Below, in pieces: positions 27,239-36,406 of a DNA stretch of 64,000 nucleotides. The first letter of the stretch is position 1. The number at the start of each line of letters is the position of its first letter. Source of the stretch: Streptomyces sp. NBC_00223 (GTDB lineage Bacteria > Actinomycetota > Actinomycetes > Streptomycetales > Streptomycetaceae). Both the position numbers and the translations under genes were made by a program. Under the pieces are notes generated by a model. It was not told the origin of the DNA, ran no database searches, and saw only the letters and a list, made by a program, of their open reading frames with translations. The stretch is taken from the NCBI RefSeq assembly GCF_036199905.1, contig NZ_CP108109.1, positions 1,240,001 to 1,304,000 of the forward strand, in the 5' to 3' direction.

Positions 27239-28215
27239 CCCCGCGGGCCTCCGCCACCGCCGGGCCACGCGCCCCCGCAGGGGCACCCCGTCGGGGCCGT
27301 ACGGCTCCCCGCCCGGACGGGGGCCCACCACCGCGCCCCGCCGCGCGCGGCCGCGAGCCCGGCGGTTTCCCCCACGCCCGGCCGCAGGCCGCACGGCCAC
27401 GCGCGAGCGCCAAGGATCGCGCCCCGCCAGCCGCGCGGCTGAGCCCGCCACCGCGGGGGCGCCCCTGTCGGAGCCCCACATGACTGCCCACTCACGGCCG
27501 CAGCCGCCGCGCGCGGGCGCAAGGCCCCGCAGTTCCCCGCCCGCGCGACCGCAAGGGTCGCGCCCAGCCAGCCGCGCGGCTGAGCCCGCGCACGACCGCC
27601 CACCCACTGGTAGCCGCAGGCCGCACGGCCGCGCCCGGGCGCGGGCCCGACAGCTCCCCCATGCCCGACCGCAAGCCGCACCGCCGCGCCCGGGCGCGAG
27701 GCCCCGCAACTCCCCGCCCACGCCCAGCCGCAGGCCGCACGGCCGCGCGCGAGCGCCAAGGATCGCAGGCCCGCCCACCCGCGCGCTGGGCCCGCCCCCG
27801 CAGGGGCACCCCCCGTCGGGGCCGCACGACTGCCCGCCCCGCGGCCGCAGGCCGCAATCGCCGCGCCCGGGCGCGGGCGGTTCTCCCATGGCCGGCCGCA
27901 GGCCAATCCGCTCAGATGTGAGGCGTCGAGATCACATGCGCGGAAGGGTAGCGCGCAGGTTACCCGTCGGTTTACGCTCGGAGACGTGCACGGCGGTCTG
28001 GTGACGCAGCCGCCGCGCACCCGTGAGAACCCGTAGGACCCGTAAGAAACACAGTCGGTTCGGCATCATCGCGGCGCGGCCCCGGGACAGGGCGCGCCGG
28101 CAGTTCGGGCGGGCGCGCACACCTTTCGCGCCCGGCCCGCGACTCCACCCCCACTCCACCAGCGCCGTGCGCGCGTATCCGCGCCCGCGCTGCCCTCTGC
28201 CCCTGGAGTCCCGCG
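27239..28215. repeat. Cluster of degenerate GC-rich intergenic repeats
   Basis: About 980 bp with no supported gene. From 27240 to 27930 several words recur: GCAGGGGCACC-CGTCGGGGCCG at about 27276 and 27800, CGCGCGAGCGCCAAGGATCGC at 27399 and 27748, GCCGCGCGGCTGAGCCCGC at about 27431 and 27579, and GCAGGCCGCACGGCC at least three times. These are typical dispersed Streptomyces intergenic repeats. The last 280 bp before the dehydrogenase gene are less repetitive and should hold its promoter. Confidence 0.7.
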
Positions 28216-30033
28216 ATGGACCGTCCGTCCACCCCGTCAGCGTCACCCTCTCCCACCGCCTCCCCTTCCCTGATCGCCGTGGTCGGCCTCGGCACCATGG
28301 GCACCGGCATCGCCGAGGTCCTGGCCCGCGCCGGGCACGAGGTCGTCGGCATCGACCTCAGCCCCGCGGCCGCCCGCCGGGCCGTGACCGCCCTGGAGCG
28401 TTCCACCGCCCGGGCCGTGGAGCGCGGCAGGCTCTCCGCGGCCGAGCGCACGGCCGCGCTCGGCCGCTTCCGCACCTTCCCCGAGCTGCGGGCCGCCGCC
28501 GAGGCCGACCTCGTCATCGAGGTGGTCGACGAGCGCTACGACACCAAGCGCGAGGTCTTCACCGCGCTCGACCGGATCCTGCGGCCCGGCGCGATCCTGG
28601 CCACCGGCACCAACGCGCTGTCGGTGACCCGCCTGGCCGCCGAGACCTCCCGCCCGGACCGCGTGCTCGGCCTGCACTTCTTCGCGCCCGCGCCGGTCAT
28701 GAAGCTGGTCGAGGTGGTCTCGACCGTGCTGACCTCGCCGGAGGCCACCGCGACCGTCACCGCGCTGGTCCGCGGCCTCGGCAAGGAGCCGGTCCCGGTC
28801 GGCGACCGGCCGGGCTTCATCGCCGACGGACTGCTCTTCGGCTATCTCAACCAGGCCGCCGCGATGTACGAGGCCAAGTACGCCACCCGCGAGGACATCG
28901 ACGCGGCGATGCGGCTGGGCTGCGGTCTGCCGATGGGCCCGCTGGCGCTGCTCGACCTGATCGGGATCGACACGGCCACGACCGTGCTGGACGCGATGTA
29001 CGAGGCCAGCGGGGACCGGCTGCACGCGCCCGCCCCCGTGCTGCGGCAGCTGACGGCGGCCGGGCTGCTGGGCCGCAAGTCGGGGCGCGGCTTCTACACC
29101 TATCGGGCGCCGGGCGGCGCGGCCGTGGTGCCGGACGCGCAGACGCCGGGCGAGCGCCACTCGCGCGGCGCCGGGCGGCCCGTGCGCACGGTGGGTGTGG
29201 CCGGCTCCGGCACCATGGCGACGGGCATGGCCGAGGTCTTCGCCAAGGCCGGTTTCGCCGTCGCGCTGGCCGCCCGCACCCCGGAGAAGGCCGAGGCCGC
29301 CGTCGCCCGGATGGCCGCGTCGCTCGACCGCTCGGTCGCCAAGGGACGGCTGACCCAGTTGCGGCGGGACGAGGCCGTGGCCCGGGTGACGGCCGCCGGG
29401 TCGTACGACATCCTCGCGGACGCCGATCTGGTGGTGGAGGCGGTCGCGGAGGATCTGCTCGTGAAGCAGGAGCTCTTCCGGGTGCTGGACAAGGTGTGCC
29501 GGCCGGGTGCGGTGCTGGCCACCACGACCTCCTCGCTGCCGGTGGTGGCCGTCGCCCGGGCCACCGGCCGCCCGTGGGACGTCGTCGGGATGCACTTCTT
29601 CAACCCGGCCCCCGCGATGCGGCTGGTCGAGGTCGTGCGGACGGTGCTGACCGGCGAGGAGGTGATCGCCACCGTCCACGAGGTGTGCGGCGCCCTCGGC
29701 AAGCAGGCCGTGGACTGCGGCGACCGGGCGGGCTTCATCGTCAACGCGCTGCTCTTCCCGTATCTGAACAACGCCGTGAAGATGCTCCAGGACCACTACG
29801 CGAGCGTGGACGCGATCGACGCGGCGATGAAGCTCGGCGGCGGCTATCCGATGGGCCCGTTCGAGCTGCTGGACGTGGTGGGCCTGGATGTGTCGCTGGC
29901 GATCGAACAGGTGCTGCACGAGGAGTTCCGCGACCCCGGCCTGGCCCCGGCGCCGCTGCTGGAGCACCTGGTGTCCGCGGGCTGCCTGGGCCGCAAGACC
30001 GGCCGCGGCTTCCGTGAGCACGCCGGGCGCTGA
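28216..30033 (+). CDS. Tandem double-domain 3-hydroxyacyl-CoA dehydrogenase
   Basis: A 605-residue NAD-dependent dehydrogenase made of two full copies of the usual 285-residue enzyme. Each copy has a Rossmann loop (VVGLGTMGTGIAEVLARAG near residue 20; VAGSGTMATGMAEVFAKAG near 332), the catalytic signature LHFFAPAPVMKLVEVV / MHFFNPAPAMRLVEVV, DRPGFIADGLLFGYLN / DRAGFIVNALLFPYLN, and the end LLGRKSGRGFY / CLGRKTGRGFR. It interconverts 3-hydroxyacyl- and 3-oxoacyl-CoA, here probably for the C4 entry to the ethylmalonyl-CoA pathway downstream. Both active sites look intact. Confidence 0.93.
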   Translation: MDRPSTPSASPSPTASPSLIAVVGLGTMGTGIAEVLARAGHEVVGIDLSPAAARRAVTALERSTARAVERGRLSAAERTAALGRFRTFPELRAAAEADLVIEVVDERYDTKREVFTALDRILRPGAILATGTNALSVTRLAAETSRPDRVLGLHFFAPAPVMKLVEVVSTVLTSPEATATVTALVRGLGKEPVPVGDRPGFIADGLLFGYLNQAAAMYEAKYATREDIDAAMRLGCGLPMGPLALLDLIGIDTATTVLDAMYEASGDRLHAPAPVLRQLTAAGLLGRKSGRGFYTYRAPGGAAVVPDAQTPGERHSRGAGRPVRTVGVAGSGTMATGMAEVFAKAGFAVALAARTPEKAEAAVARMAASLDRSVAKGRLTQLRRDEAVARVTAAGSYDILADADLVVEAVAEDLLVKQELFRVLDKVCRPGAVLATTTSSLPVVAVARATGRPWDVVGMHFFNPAPAMRLVEVVRTVLTGEEVIATVHEVCGALGKQAVDCGDRAGFIVNALLFPYLNNAVKMLQDHYASVDAIDAAMKLGGGYPMGPFELLDVVGLDVSLAIEQVLHEEFRDPGLAPAPLLEHLVSAGCLGRKTGRGFREHAGR

Positions 30034-30130
30034 CCACGCGGATGGCCAGGACCGGGTCTCCCGTCCGGCCGGCCGGGACGGATTCCCACCGGCCGCCGGG
30101 CGGGACGCCCGGGCGTGTTACGTTCCCCAC

Positions 30131-30922
30131 ATGCCCCAGTCCGTGAAGCCCGACGCCTCCGAGACCGTCAGCGGCCGCAGGGCCGCCGCCCAGCGCCACC
30201 GGGTGCGCCAGGATCTCGCGTCGGCCGCCATGCGCCTGTTCGCGTCCCAGGGCTACGAGGCCACGACCGTCGACGAGATCGCGGCGACGGCGGGGGTGGC
30301 CCGTCGTACGTTCTTCCGGCACTTCCGCTCCAAGGAAGAGGCGATCTTCCCGGACCACGACGACACCCTGGTCCGGGTGCAGGCCGTACTGGACTCCGCC
30401 GACCCTCACGAACACCCCCTGGACACCGTGTGCCGGGGCATCACCGAGGTCCTGCGGATGTACGCGTACATGCCCGAGGTGTCGGTCGAGCGCTATCGGC
30501 TGACCCGTGAGGTGCCGACGCTGCGGGAGCGCGAGATTGCCTCGGTGGCCCGCTACGAGCGGCTGTTCACCCGCTATCTGCTGGGCCACTTCGACGAGGA
30601 CGCGCACCGCGACGGCAACGACGACCCGCTGCTCGCCGAGGTGGCCGCCTCCGCGGTGGTCGCGGCGCACAACCATGTGCTGCGGCGCTGGCTGCGCGCG
30701 GGCGGCAAGGGCGACGTGGAGGCGCAGCTCGACCACGCCTTCGACGTGATCAAGGCGACCTTCGGAACCGGCATCGGAGCCGGCCGGATACCCTCGCGGG
30801 CCGGGACGGAGAGCCCGGCCACGGTGTCCCGGCAGGGCGAGGTGGTCGTCGCGGTCGCGCGTACGGACGCCTCCCCGGCCCAGATCCTGCGCAGCATAGA
30901 AGAGGCGCTCCGCAAGGCCTGA
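30131..30922 (+). CDS. TetR-family transcriptional regulator
   Basis: A 263-residue repressor. The N-terminal HTH covers about residues 28-75: AAMRLFASQGYEATTVDEIAATAGVARRTFFRHFRSKEEAI contains the classic TVDEIA-AGVARRTFFRHF recognition helix. The rest is a ligand-binding helical domain with a C-terminal extension. It lies between the dehydrogenase and ccr, so it probably controls the ethylmalonyl-CoA genes, with TGGCACGGGGTGCCA at 31084 as a candidate operator. No ribosome site is visible before the ATG; a TTACGTT about 7 bp upstream suggests a leaderless transcript. Confidence 0.92.
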   Translation: MPQSVKPDASETVSGRRAAAQRHRVRQDLASAAMRLFASQGYEATTVDEIAATAGVARRTFFRHFRSKEEAIFPDHDDTLVRVQAVLDSADPHEHPLDTVCRGITEVLRMYAYMPEVSVERYRLTREVPTLREREIASVARYERLFTRYLLGHFDEDAHRDGNDDPLLAEVAASAVVAAHNHVLRRWLRAGGKGDVEAQLDHAFDVIKATFGTGIGAGRIPSRAGTESPATVSRQGEVVVAVARTDASPAQILRSIEEALRKA

Positions 30923-30984
30923 GCCCCGCCGCACACAGGCGCCCCCGCTGCCCGGGTGCGCCCGGCGCACCCCCCAACCGGCCC

Positions 30985-31020
30985 ACAGCGGCCGTCCGGA
31001 CCCCTCCGGACGGCCGCTGT
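30985..31020 (+). terminator. Strong hairpin after the TetR gene
   Basis: ACAGCGGCCGTCCGGA (30985-31000), loop CCCC, then its exact complement (31005-31020): a perfect 16-bp stem. It should insulate ccr from upstream transcription. Confidence 0.85.
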
Positions 31021-31317
31021 TGCTCGTTTGTGGCCATGGGGTGACACTTGAGAGAAATTGTTGGCACGCAGTGTCTTTACGAGTGGCACGGGGTGCCATA
31101 TTGTCTTCCCTAGTCCGGACGGGCGGCGTGCGCGGACCCTCACGTACGCCGACTGTCCCGCAAGCGTCCGGACCGCCTGCGTCACCAGGCATCCCCGCGC
31201 CACCGCGCGGCTCCTTCACCGTCACGCACACGCCGAACCGACGACGGCACCGCCACCCCATTCACCCCCGCGTTCCCTCAAGCGTCATCGCAGAACGCTT
31301 CGCCGGAGGCGAGTCAT
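31021..31317 (+). promoter_or_regulatory. ccr promoter region
   Basis: About 300 bp with no gene, between the TetR terminator and ccr. It is less GC-rich from 31040 to 31110 (for example AGAGAAATTGTTGGC). It contains the palindrome TGGCACGGGGTGCCA (31084-31098). A -10/-35 pair cannot be assigned confidently. GGAGGCGAG lies just before the ccr ATG. Confidence 0.55.
31084..31098. promoter_or_regulatory. Palindrome in the ccr promoter
   Basis: TGGCAC-GGG-GTGCCA, perfect 6-bp arms. Placed 220 bp before ccr and 160 bp after the TetR gene, it is a candidate operator for that regulator. Confidence 0.45.
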
Positions 31318-32670
31318 ATGACGAGTCATACGAAGGAAATCCTGGACGCGATCCTCGCGCCGGACAGTTCGGCCGCCGACTTCGCGGCACTGCCGCTTCC
31401 CGAGTCGTACCGCGCGGTCACCGTGCACAAGGACGAGGCCGGGATGTTCGACGGAATGTCCAGCCGCGACAAGGACCCGCGCACCTCACTGCACGTGGAC
31501 GACGTGCCGGTGCCCGAACTCGGCCCCGGCGAAGCCCTCGTCGCCGTGATGGCCAGCTCGGTCAACTACAACTCGGTCTGGTCCTCGATCTTCGAGCCTG
31601 TCTCCACCTTCGCGTTCCTTGAGCGCTACGGCCGGCTGTCGCCCCTGGGCAAGCGCCACGACCTGCCGTACCACGTCCTCGGCTCGGACCTGTCGGGTGT
31701 CGTGCTGCGCACCGGGCCCGGGGTGAACAAGTGGCGGCCCGGCGACCGGGTCGTCGCGCACTGTCTGAGCGTGGAGCTGGAGTCCGCCGACGGGCACAAC
31801 GACACGATGCTCGACCCCGAGCAGCGGATCTGGGGCTTCGAGACCAACTTCGGCGGCCTCGCGGAGATCGCGCTGGTCAAGTCCAACCAGCTGATGCCCA
31901 AGCCCGCGCACCTCAGCTGGGAGGAGGCCGCCGCGCCCGGCCTGGTCAACTCCACCGCCTACCGTCAGCTCGTCTCGCGCAACGGCGCCGGTATGAAGCA
32001 GGGCGACAACGTGCTGATCTGGGGCGCGAGCGGCGGACTCGGCTCGTACGCCACCCAGTTCGCGCTGGCCGGCGGCGCCAACCCGATCTGTGTGGTCTCC
32101 AGCCCGCGCAAGGCCGAGATCTGCCGGCGGATGGGCGCCGAGGCGATCATCGACCGCGGCGCGGAGGAGTACCGGTTCTGGAAGGACGAGCACCACCAGG
32201 ACCCGCGTGAATGGAAGCGGCTGGGCGGCAGGATCCGCGAACTGACCGGCGGCGAGGACGTGGACATCGTCTTCGAGCACCCCGGACGCGAGACCTTCGG
32301 CGCCTCGGTCTACGTCACCCGCAAGGGCGGCACGATCGTCACCTGCGCCTCGACCAGCGGCTACACCCACGAGTACGACAACCGGTATCTGTGGATGAGC
32401 CTCAAGCGGATCGTCGGCTCGCACTTCGCCAACTACCGCGAGGCGTGGGAGGCCAACCGCCTGGTCGCCAAGGGGAAGATCCACCCCACCCTGTCGCGCA
32501 CGTACCGCCTGGAGGACACCGGCCAGGCCGCGTACGACGTCCACCGCAACCTCCACCAGGGCAAGGTCGGCGTCCTCGCACTGGCCCCGGACGAGGGCCT
32601 GGGCGTGACGGACCCGGAGCTCCGCGAGCGCCACCTCCCGGCCATTAATCGTTTCAAGGACACGCCATGA
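31318..32670 (+). CDS. ccr: Crotonyl-CoA carboxylase/reductase
   Basis: A 450-residue NADPH-dependent enzyme that reductively carboxylates crotonyl-CoA to (2S)-ethylmalonyl-CoA. It belongs to the medium-chain dehydrogenase/reductase family: SSVNYNSVWSSIFEPV near residue 80, HVLGSDLSGVVLRTGPGVNKW near 120, WGASGGLGSYATQFALAGGAN near 240 (NADPH loop), VFEHPGRETFGASVYV near 320 and SHFANYREAWEANRLV near 365, all typical of Ccr. First gene of ccr-meaA-maoC-acd. In streptomycetes it feeds acetate assimilation and ethylmalonyl-CoA for polyketides. Start ATG at 31318 with GGAGG. Confidence 0.96.
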   Translation: MTSHTKEILDAILAPDSSAADFAALPLPESYRAVTVHKDEAGMFDGMSSRDKDPRTSLHVDDVPVPELGPGEALVAVMASSVNYNSVWSSIFEPVSTFAFLERYGRLSPLGKRHDLPYHVLGSDLSGVVLRTGPGVNKWRPGDRVVAHCLSVELESADGHNDTMLDPEQRIWGFETNFGGLAEIALVKSNQLMPKPAHLSWEEAAAPGLVNSTAYRQLVSRNGAGMKQGDNVLIWGASGGLGSYATQFALAGGANPICVVSSPRKAEICRRMGAEAIIDRGAEEYRFWKDEHHQDPREWKRLGGRIRELTGGEDVDIVFEHPGRETFGASVYVTRKGGTIVTCASTSGYTHEYDNRYLWMSLKRIVGSHFANYREAWEANRLVAKGKIHPTLSRTYRLEDTGQAAYDVHRNLHQGKVGVLALAPDEGLGVTDPELRERHLPAINRFKDTP

Positions 32671-34667
32671 CGGCCGCCCGTCCGAAGGACCGCCCCTGGC
32701 TGATGCGGACCTACGCCGGGCACTCCACCGCCGAGGCGTCCAACGCGCTGTACCGGCGCAACCTCGCCAAGGGCCAGACCGGTCTGTCCGTCGCCTTCGA
32801 CCTGCCGACGCAGACCGGCTACGACCCGGACCACGTGCTGGCCCGCGGCGAGGTCGGCCGGGTCGGCGTGCCGGTGTCCCATCTCGGCGACATGCGGCGG
32901 CTGTTCCAGGACATCCCGCTGGACCGGATGAACACCTCGATGACCATCAACGCCACCGCCATGTGGATGCTCGCGCTCTACCAGGTGGTCGCCGAGGAGC
33001 AGGGGCTCGACATCGCGGCCCTCCAGGGCACGACGCAGAACGACATCGTCAAGGAGTACCTGTCGCGGGGCACCCATGTCTTCCCGCCGGTCCCCTCGCT
33101 GCGGCTGACCACCGACATGATCACGTACGCCGTCCACCGCGTCCCCCGGTGGAACCCGATCAACATCTGCAGCTACCACCTCCAGGAGGCCGGGGCCACG
33201 CCCGTGCAGGAGATCGCCTACGCGATGTCCACCGCGATCGCCGTGCTGGACGCGGTGTTCGCCTCCGGGCAGGTGCCCGAGGAGCGGCGCGGGGACGTGG
33301 TCGGGCGGATCTCGTTCTTCGTGAACGCGGGCGTGCGGTTCGTCGAGGAGATGTGCAAGATGCGCGCCTTCGGCCGTATCTGGGACACCGTCACCCGTGA
33401 GCGGTACGGCGTCCGGGACGCCCGGCAGCGCCGCTTCCGCTACGGCGTGCAGGTCAACTCGCTCGGCCTGACCGAGGCGCAGCCGGAGAACAACGTCCAG
33501 CGGATCGTGCTGGAGATGCTGGCCGTCACGCTGTCCAAGGACGCCCGCGCCCGCGCGGTCCAGCTCCCGGCGTGGAACGAGGCGCTGGGCCTGCCCCGGC
33601 CGTGGGACCAGCAGTGGAGCCTGCGCATCCAGCAGGTGCTGGCGCACGAGAGCGATCTGCTGGAGTACGAGGACCTCTTCGCCGGCAGCCATGTCGTCGA
33701 GGCGAAGGTCGCCGAACTGGTCGGGGCGGCCACCGCGGAGATGGCGCACATCGAGGAACTGGGCGGCGCCATGGCCGCGGTGGAGTCCGGTTACCTCAAG
33801 TCGCGGCTGGTGTCCTCGCACGCCGAGCGGCGGGCCAGGATCGAGTCGGGCGAGGAGAAGATCGTCGGGGTCAATGTCTACGAGTCCACCGAGCCCAGTC
33901 CGCTGACGGCCGACCTGGACACCGCGATCATGACCGTCGACCCGGCCGGTGAGGCCCGGGTGGTGGCCGCGCTGCGCGAATGGCGGGCGGCGCGCGACGA
34001 GCGGCGGGCGCGGGAGTCGTTGGCCGCGCTGCGGTCGGCCGCCGCGGGCACCGGGAACCTGATGGGCCCCACCCTGGAGTGCGCCCGCGCGGGCGTGACC
34101 ACCGGGGAGTGGTCGGGGGCGCTGCGGGAGGTGTTCGGCGAGTTCCGCGCGCCGACCGGGGTGAGCGGCGCGCCGGTCACGGTGGCCGCCGAGGCGGGCG
34201 GCGAACTGGCCGAGGTCCGCCGCCGGGTCGCCGACACCGCCGCCGAACTCGGCGACGGCCGGCTGCGGCTGCTGGTCGGCAAGCCGGGTCTGGACGGGCA
34301 CTCCAACGGCGCCGAGCAGATCGCCGTACGGGCCAGGGACGCCGGTTTCGAGGTGGTCTACCAGGGGATCAGGCTCACCCCCGAGCAGATCGTCGCCGCG
34401 GCCGTAGCCGAGGACGTGCACTGTGTGGGCCTGTCGATCCTGTCCGGCTCGCACGCCGCGCTCGTGCCGGACGTGCTGACAAGGCTGCGCCGGGCGGGGG
34501 TGGACGATGTGCCGGTGGTGGTCGGCGGGATCATCCCGGCCGCGGACGCCAAGGAGCTGCGCTCGGCGGGTGTGGCCGCCGTCTTCACGCCGAAGGACTT
34601 CGGTATCACCGCAATCATCGGCCGGATCGTGGACGAGATCCGGCGAGCGAACCAGTTGGAGGTATGA
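32667..34667 (+). CDS. meaA: Ethylmalonyl-CoA mutase (MeaA)
   Basis: A 666-residue coenzyme B12-dependent mutase that converts ethylmalonyl-CoA to methylsuccinyl-CoA. The substrate TIM barrel covers residues 1-510: YAGHSTAEASNALYRRNLAKGQTGLSVAFDLPTQTGYD, with the mutase signature, and SYHLQEAGATP. The cobalamin domain starts near 530 with LVGKPGLDGHSNGAEQIA, giving D-G-H-S-N-G (DxHxxG base-off ligand His), then LSILSGSHAALVPDVL and GGIIPAADAKEL. MeaA and methylmalonyl-CoA mutases are close relatives; the context with ccr decides for MeaA. ATG overlaps the ccr stop (ATGA). Confidence 0.95.
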   Translation: MTAARPKDRPWLMRTYAGHSTAEASNALYRRNLAKGQTGLSVAFDLPTQTGYDPDHVLARGEVGRVGVPVSHLGDMRRLFQDIPLDRMNTSMTINATAMWMLALYQVVAEEQGLDIAALQGTTQNDIVKEYLSRGTHVFPPVPSLRLTTDMITYAVHRVPRWNPINICSYHLQEAGATPVQEIAYAMSTAIAVLDAVFASGQVPEERRGDVVGRISFFVNAGVRFVEEMCKMRAFGRIWDTVTRERYGVRDARQRRFRYGVQVNSLGLTEAQPENNVQRIVLEMLAVTLSKDARARAVQLPAWNEALGLPRPWDQQWSLRIQQVLAHESDLLEYEDLFAGSHVVEAKVAELVGAATAEMAHIEELGGAMAAVESGYLKSRLVSSHAERRARIESGEEKIVGVNVYESTEPSPLTADLDTAIMTVDPAGEARVVAALREWRAARDERRARESLAALRSAAAGTGNLMGPTLECARAGVTTGEWSGALREVFGEFRAPTGVSGAPVTVAAEAGGELAEVRRRVADTAAELGDGRLRLLVGKPGLDGHSNGAEQIAVRARDAGFEVVYQGIRLTPEQIVAAAVAEDVHCVGLSILSGSHAALVPDVLTRLRRAGVDDVPVVVGGIIPAADAKELRSAGVAAVFTPKDFGITAIIGRIVDEIRRANQLEV

Positions 34668-34668
34668 C

Positions 34669-35190
34669 GTGCAGTTCGGCCGCACCTATGAGGAGTTCGA
34701 AATCGGTGCGCTCTACAAGCACTGGCCCGGAAAGACGGTCACGGAATACGACGACCATCTCTTCTGCCTCCTCACCATGAATCACCACCCGCTGCACCTC
34801 GACGCCAACTACGCCGAGCAGAGCACGGACTTCGGGCGGAATGTGGTGGTCGGCAACTACGTGTACTCGCTGCTGCTGGGCATGTCGGTGCCCGACGTGT
34901 CGGGAAAGGCGATCGCCAACCTGGAGGTCGAGTCGCTGCGGCACGTGGCGCCGACCTTCCACGGCGACACGATCTACGGCGAGACGACCGTGCTGGACAA
35001 GCGGCCGTCGAAGTCCAGGGACGACCGCGGGATCGTGCAGGTGGAGACCAGGGGCTACAAGCAGGACGGCACGCTGGTGTGCGTGTTCCGCCGCAAGGTG
35101 ATGGTCCCGACCGCCGCGTACGTCGAGCAGCGCGGCGGCGAACAGCCGGGCCGGCCGCGCCCGGCCGCCGACTCCCGGGGAGGGAACTGA
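34669..35190 (+). CDS. MaoC-family hydratase (mesaconyl-CoA hydratase-like)
   Basis: A 173-residue hotdog-fold hydratase. TMNHHPLHLDANYAE near residue 42 carries the catalytic Asp/His pair of MaoC/R-hydratases, and GNYVYSLLLGMS and VESLRHVAPTFHGDTIYGET are family core segments. In the ethylmalonyl-CoA pathway this step hydrates mesaconyl-CoA to beta-methylmalyl-CoA. It is about half the length of proteobacterial Mch, as usual for the streptomycete version. GTG at 34669 lies directly after the meaA stop, with GGAGG upstream. No CitE-like lyase separates it from meaA. Confidence 0.88.
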   Translation: MQFGRTYEEFEIGALYKHWPGKTVTEYDDHLFCLLTMNHHPLHLDANYAEQSTDFGRNVVVGNYVYSLLLGMSVPDVSGKAIANLEVESLRHVAPTFHGDTIYGETTVLDKRPSKSRDDRGIVQVETRGYKQDGTLVCVFRRKVMVPTAAYVEQRGGEQPGRPRPAADSRGGN

Positions 35191-35191
35191 C

Positions 35192-36406
35192 ATGGGCAAC
35201 CGTCTCGCGCAGACCGACGGCCTGACCGACGTCCAGCGGGAAATCCTCGCCACCGTCCGCCGTTTCGTGGACAAGGAGATCCTGCCGTTCGCGACCGAAC
35301 TCGAACACCGTGACGAATACCCGTCGGAGATCGTCGAGGGCCTCAAGGAACTCGGCATCTTCGGCCTGATGATTCCCGAGGAGTACGGCGGGCTCGGCGA
35401 GTCGCTGCTGACGTACGCGCTCACCGTGGAGGAGATCGCCCGCGGCTGGATGAGTGTGTCGGGGATCATCAACACGCATTTCATCGTGGCCTACATGATC
35501 GGGCAGCACGGGACGCCGGAGCAGAAGGAGCACTTCCTGCCGCGGATGGCGACCGGCGAGGTGCGCGGGGCCTTCTCGATGTCGGAGCCCGGGACGGGCT
35601 CGGACGTCTCCGCGATCCGCACCAAGGGGGTGCGGGACGGGGACGCGTACGTCGTCAACGGCCAGAAGATGTGGCTGACCAACGGCGGCACGTCCCATCT
35701 GGTGGCCGTGCTGTGCAGGACCGACGAGGGGCAGCCGGCCGACGCGCCCCCGCACCGGTCGATGACGACCTTCCTCATCGAGAAGGAGCCCGGCTTCGGC
35801 CCCAACCCGAAGGTCGCCGGGCTGACCGTGCCCGGCAAGATCGAGAAGATGGGCTACAAGGGCGTCGACACCACCGAGCTGATCCTGGAGGACGTACGGG
35901 TCCCCGCGGACCGCGTGCTCGGGGGCGCGAGCGGCCGCGGTTTCTACCAGATGATGGACGGGGTCGAGGTCGGCCGGGTCAATGTGGCCGCGCGCGGCTG
36001 CGGGGTGGCACAGCGGGCATTCGAGCTGGGCATCGCCTACGCGCAGCAGCGGCACACTTTCGGCAAGCCGATCGCCGAGCACCAGGCGATTCAGTTCAAG
36101 CTGGCCGAAATGGCCACGAAAGTCGAGGCCGCGCACCAGATGATGGTGAACGCGGCCCGCAAGAAGGACTCCGGGCGGCGCAACGACCTGGAGGCGGGCA
36201 TGGCGAAGTACCTGGCCGCCGAGTTCTGCAAGGAGGTCGTCGAGGACTCCTTCCGTATCCACGGCGGCTACGGATTCTCCAAGGAGTACGAGATCGAGCG
36301 GCTGTACCGGGAGGCTCCGATGCTGCTCATCGGGGAGGGCACCGCCGAGATCCAGAAAATGATCATTGGCCGCCGACTGCTGGAGGAGTACGGTATCCAG
36401 GGATGA
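35192..36406 (+). CDS. mcd: Acyl-CoA dehydrogenase, probable (2S)-methylsuccinyl-CoA dehydrogenase
   Basis: A 404-residue FAD flavoprotein. AFSMSEPGTGSDVSAIRT (about residue 130) is the first ACAD signature; QRHTFGKPIAEHQAIQFKLAEMAT and the C-terminal RIHGGYGFSKEYEIERLYREAP (about 350) are the others, with Glu or Gly near the usual catalytic base. Context assigns it to oxidising methylsuccinyl-CoA to mesaconyl-CoA. Other short-branched acyl-CoA substrates cannot be excluded. ATG follows the maoC stop by one base, with GGGGAGGG upstream. Confidence 0.88.
   Translation: MGNRLAQTDGLTDVQREILATVRRFVDKEILPFATELEHRDEYPSEIVEGLKELGIFGLMIPEEYGGLGESLLTYALTVEEIARGWMSVSGIINTHFIVAYMIGQHGTPEQKEHFLPRMATGEVRGAFSMSEPGTGSDVSAIRTKGVRDGDAYVVNGQKMWLTNGGTSHLVAVLCRTDEGQPADAPPHRSMTTFLIEKEPGFGPNPKVAGLTVPGKIEKMGYKGVDTTELILEDVRVPADRVLGGASGRGFYQMMDGVEVGRVNVAARGCGVAQRAFELGIAYAQQRHTFGKPIAEHQAIQFKLAEMATKVEAAHQMMVNAARKKDSGRRNDLEAGMAKYLAAEFCKEVVEDSFRIHGGYGFSKEYEIERLYREAPMLLIGEGTAEIQKMIIGRRLLEEYGIQG

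Noticed and set aside
31061-31090. TTGGCACG and TGGCACG words resembling a sigma-54 promoter
   Set aside because: Streptomycetes lack sigma-54 and the -12 element is absent; the second word is better explained as half of a palindrome.
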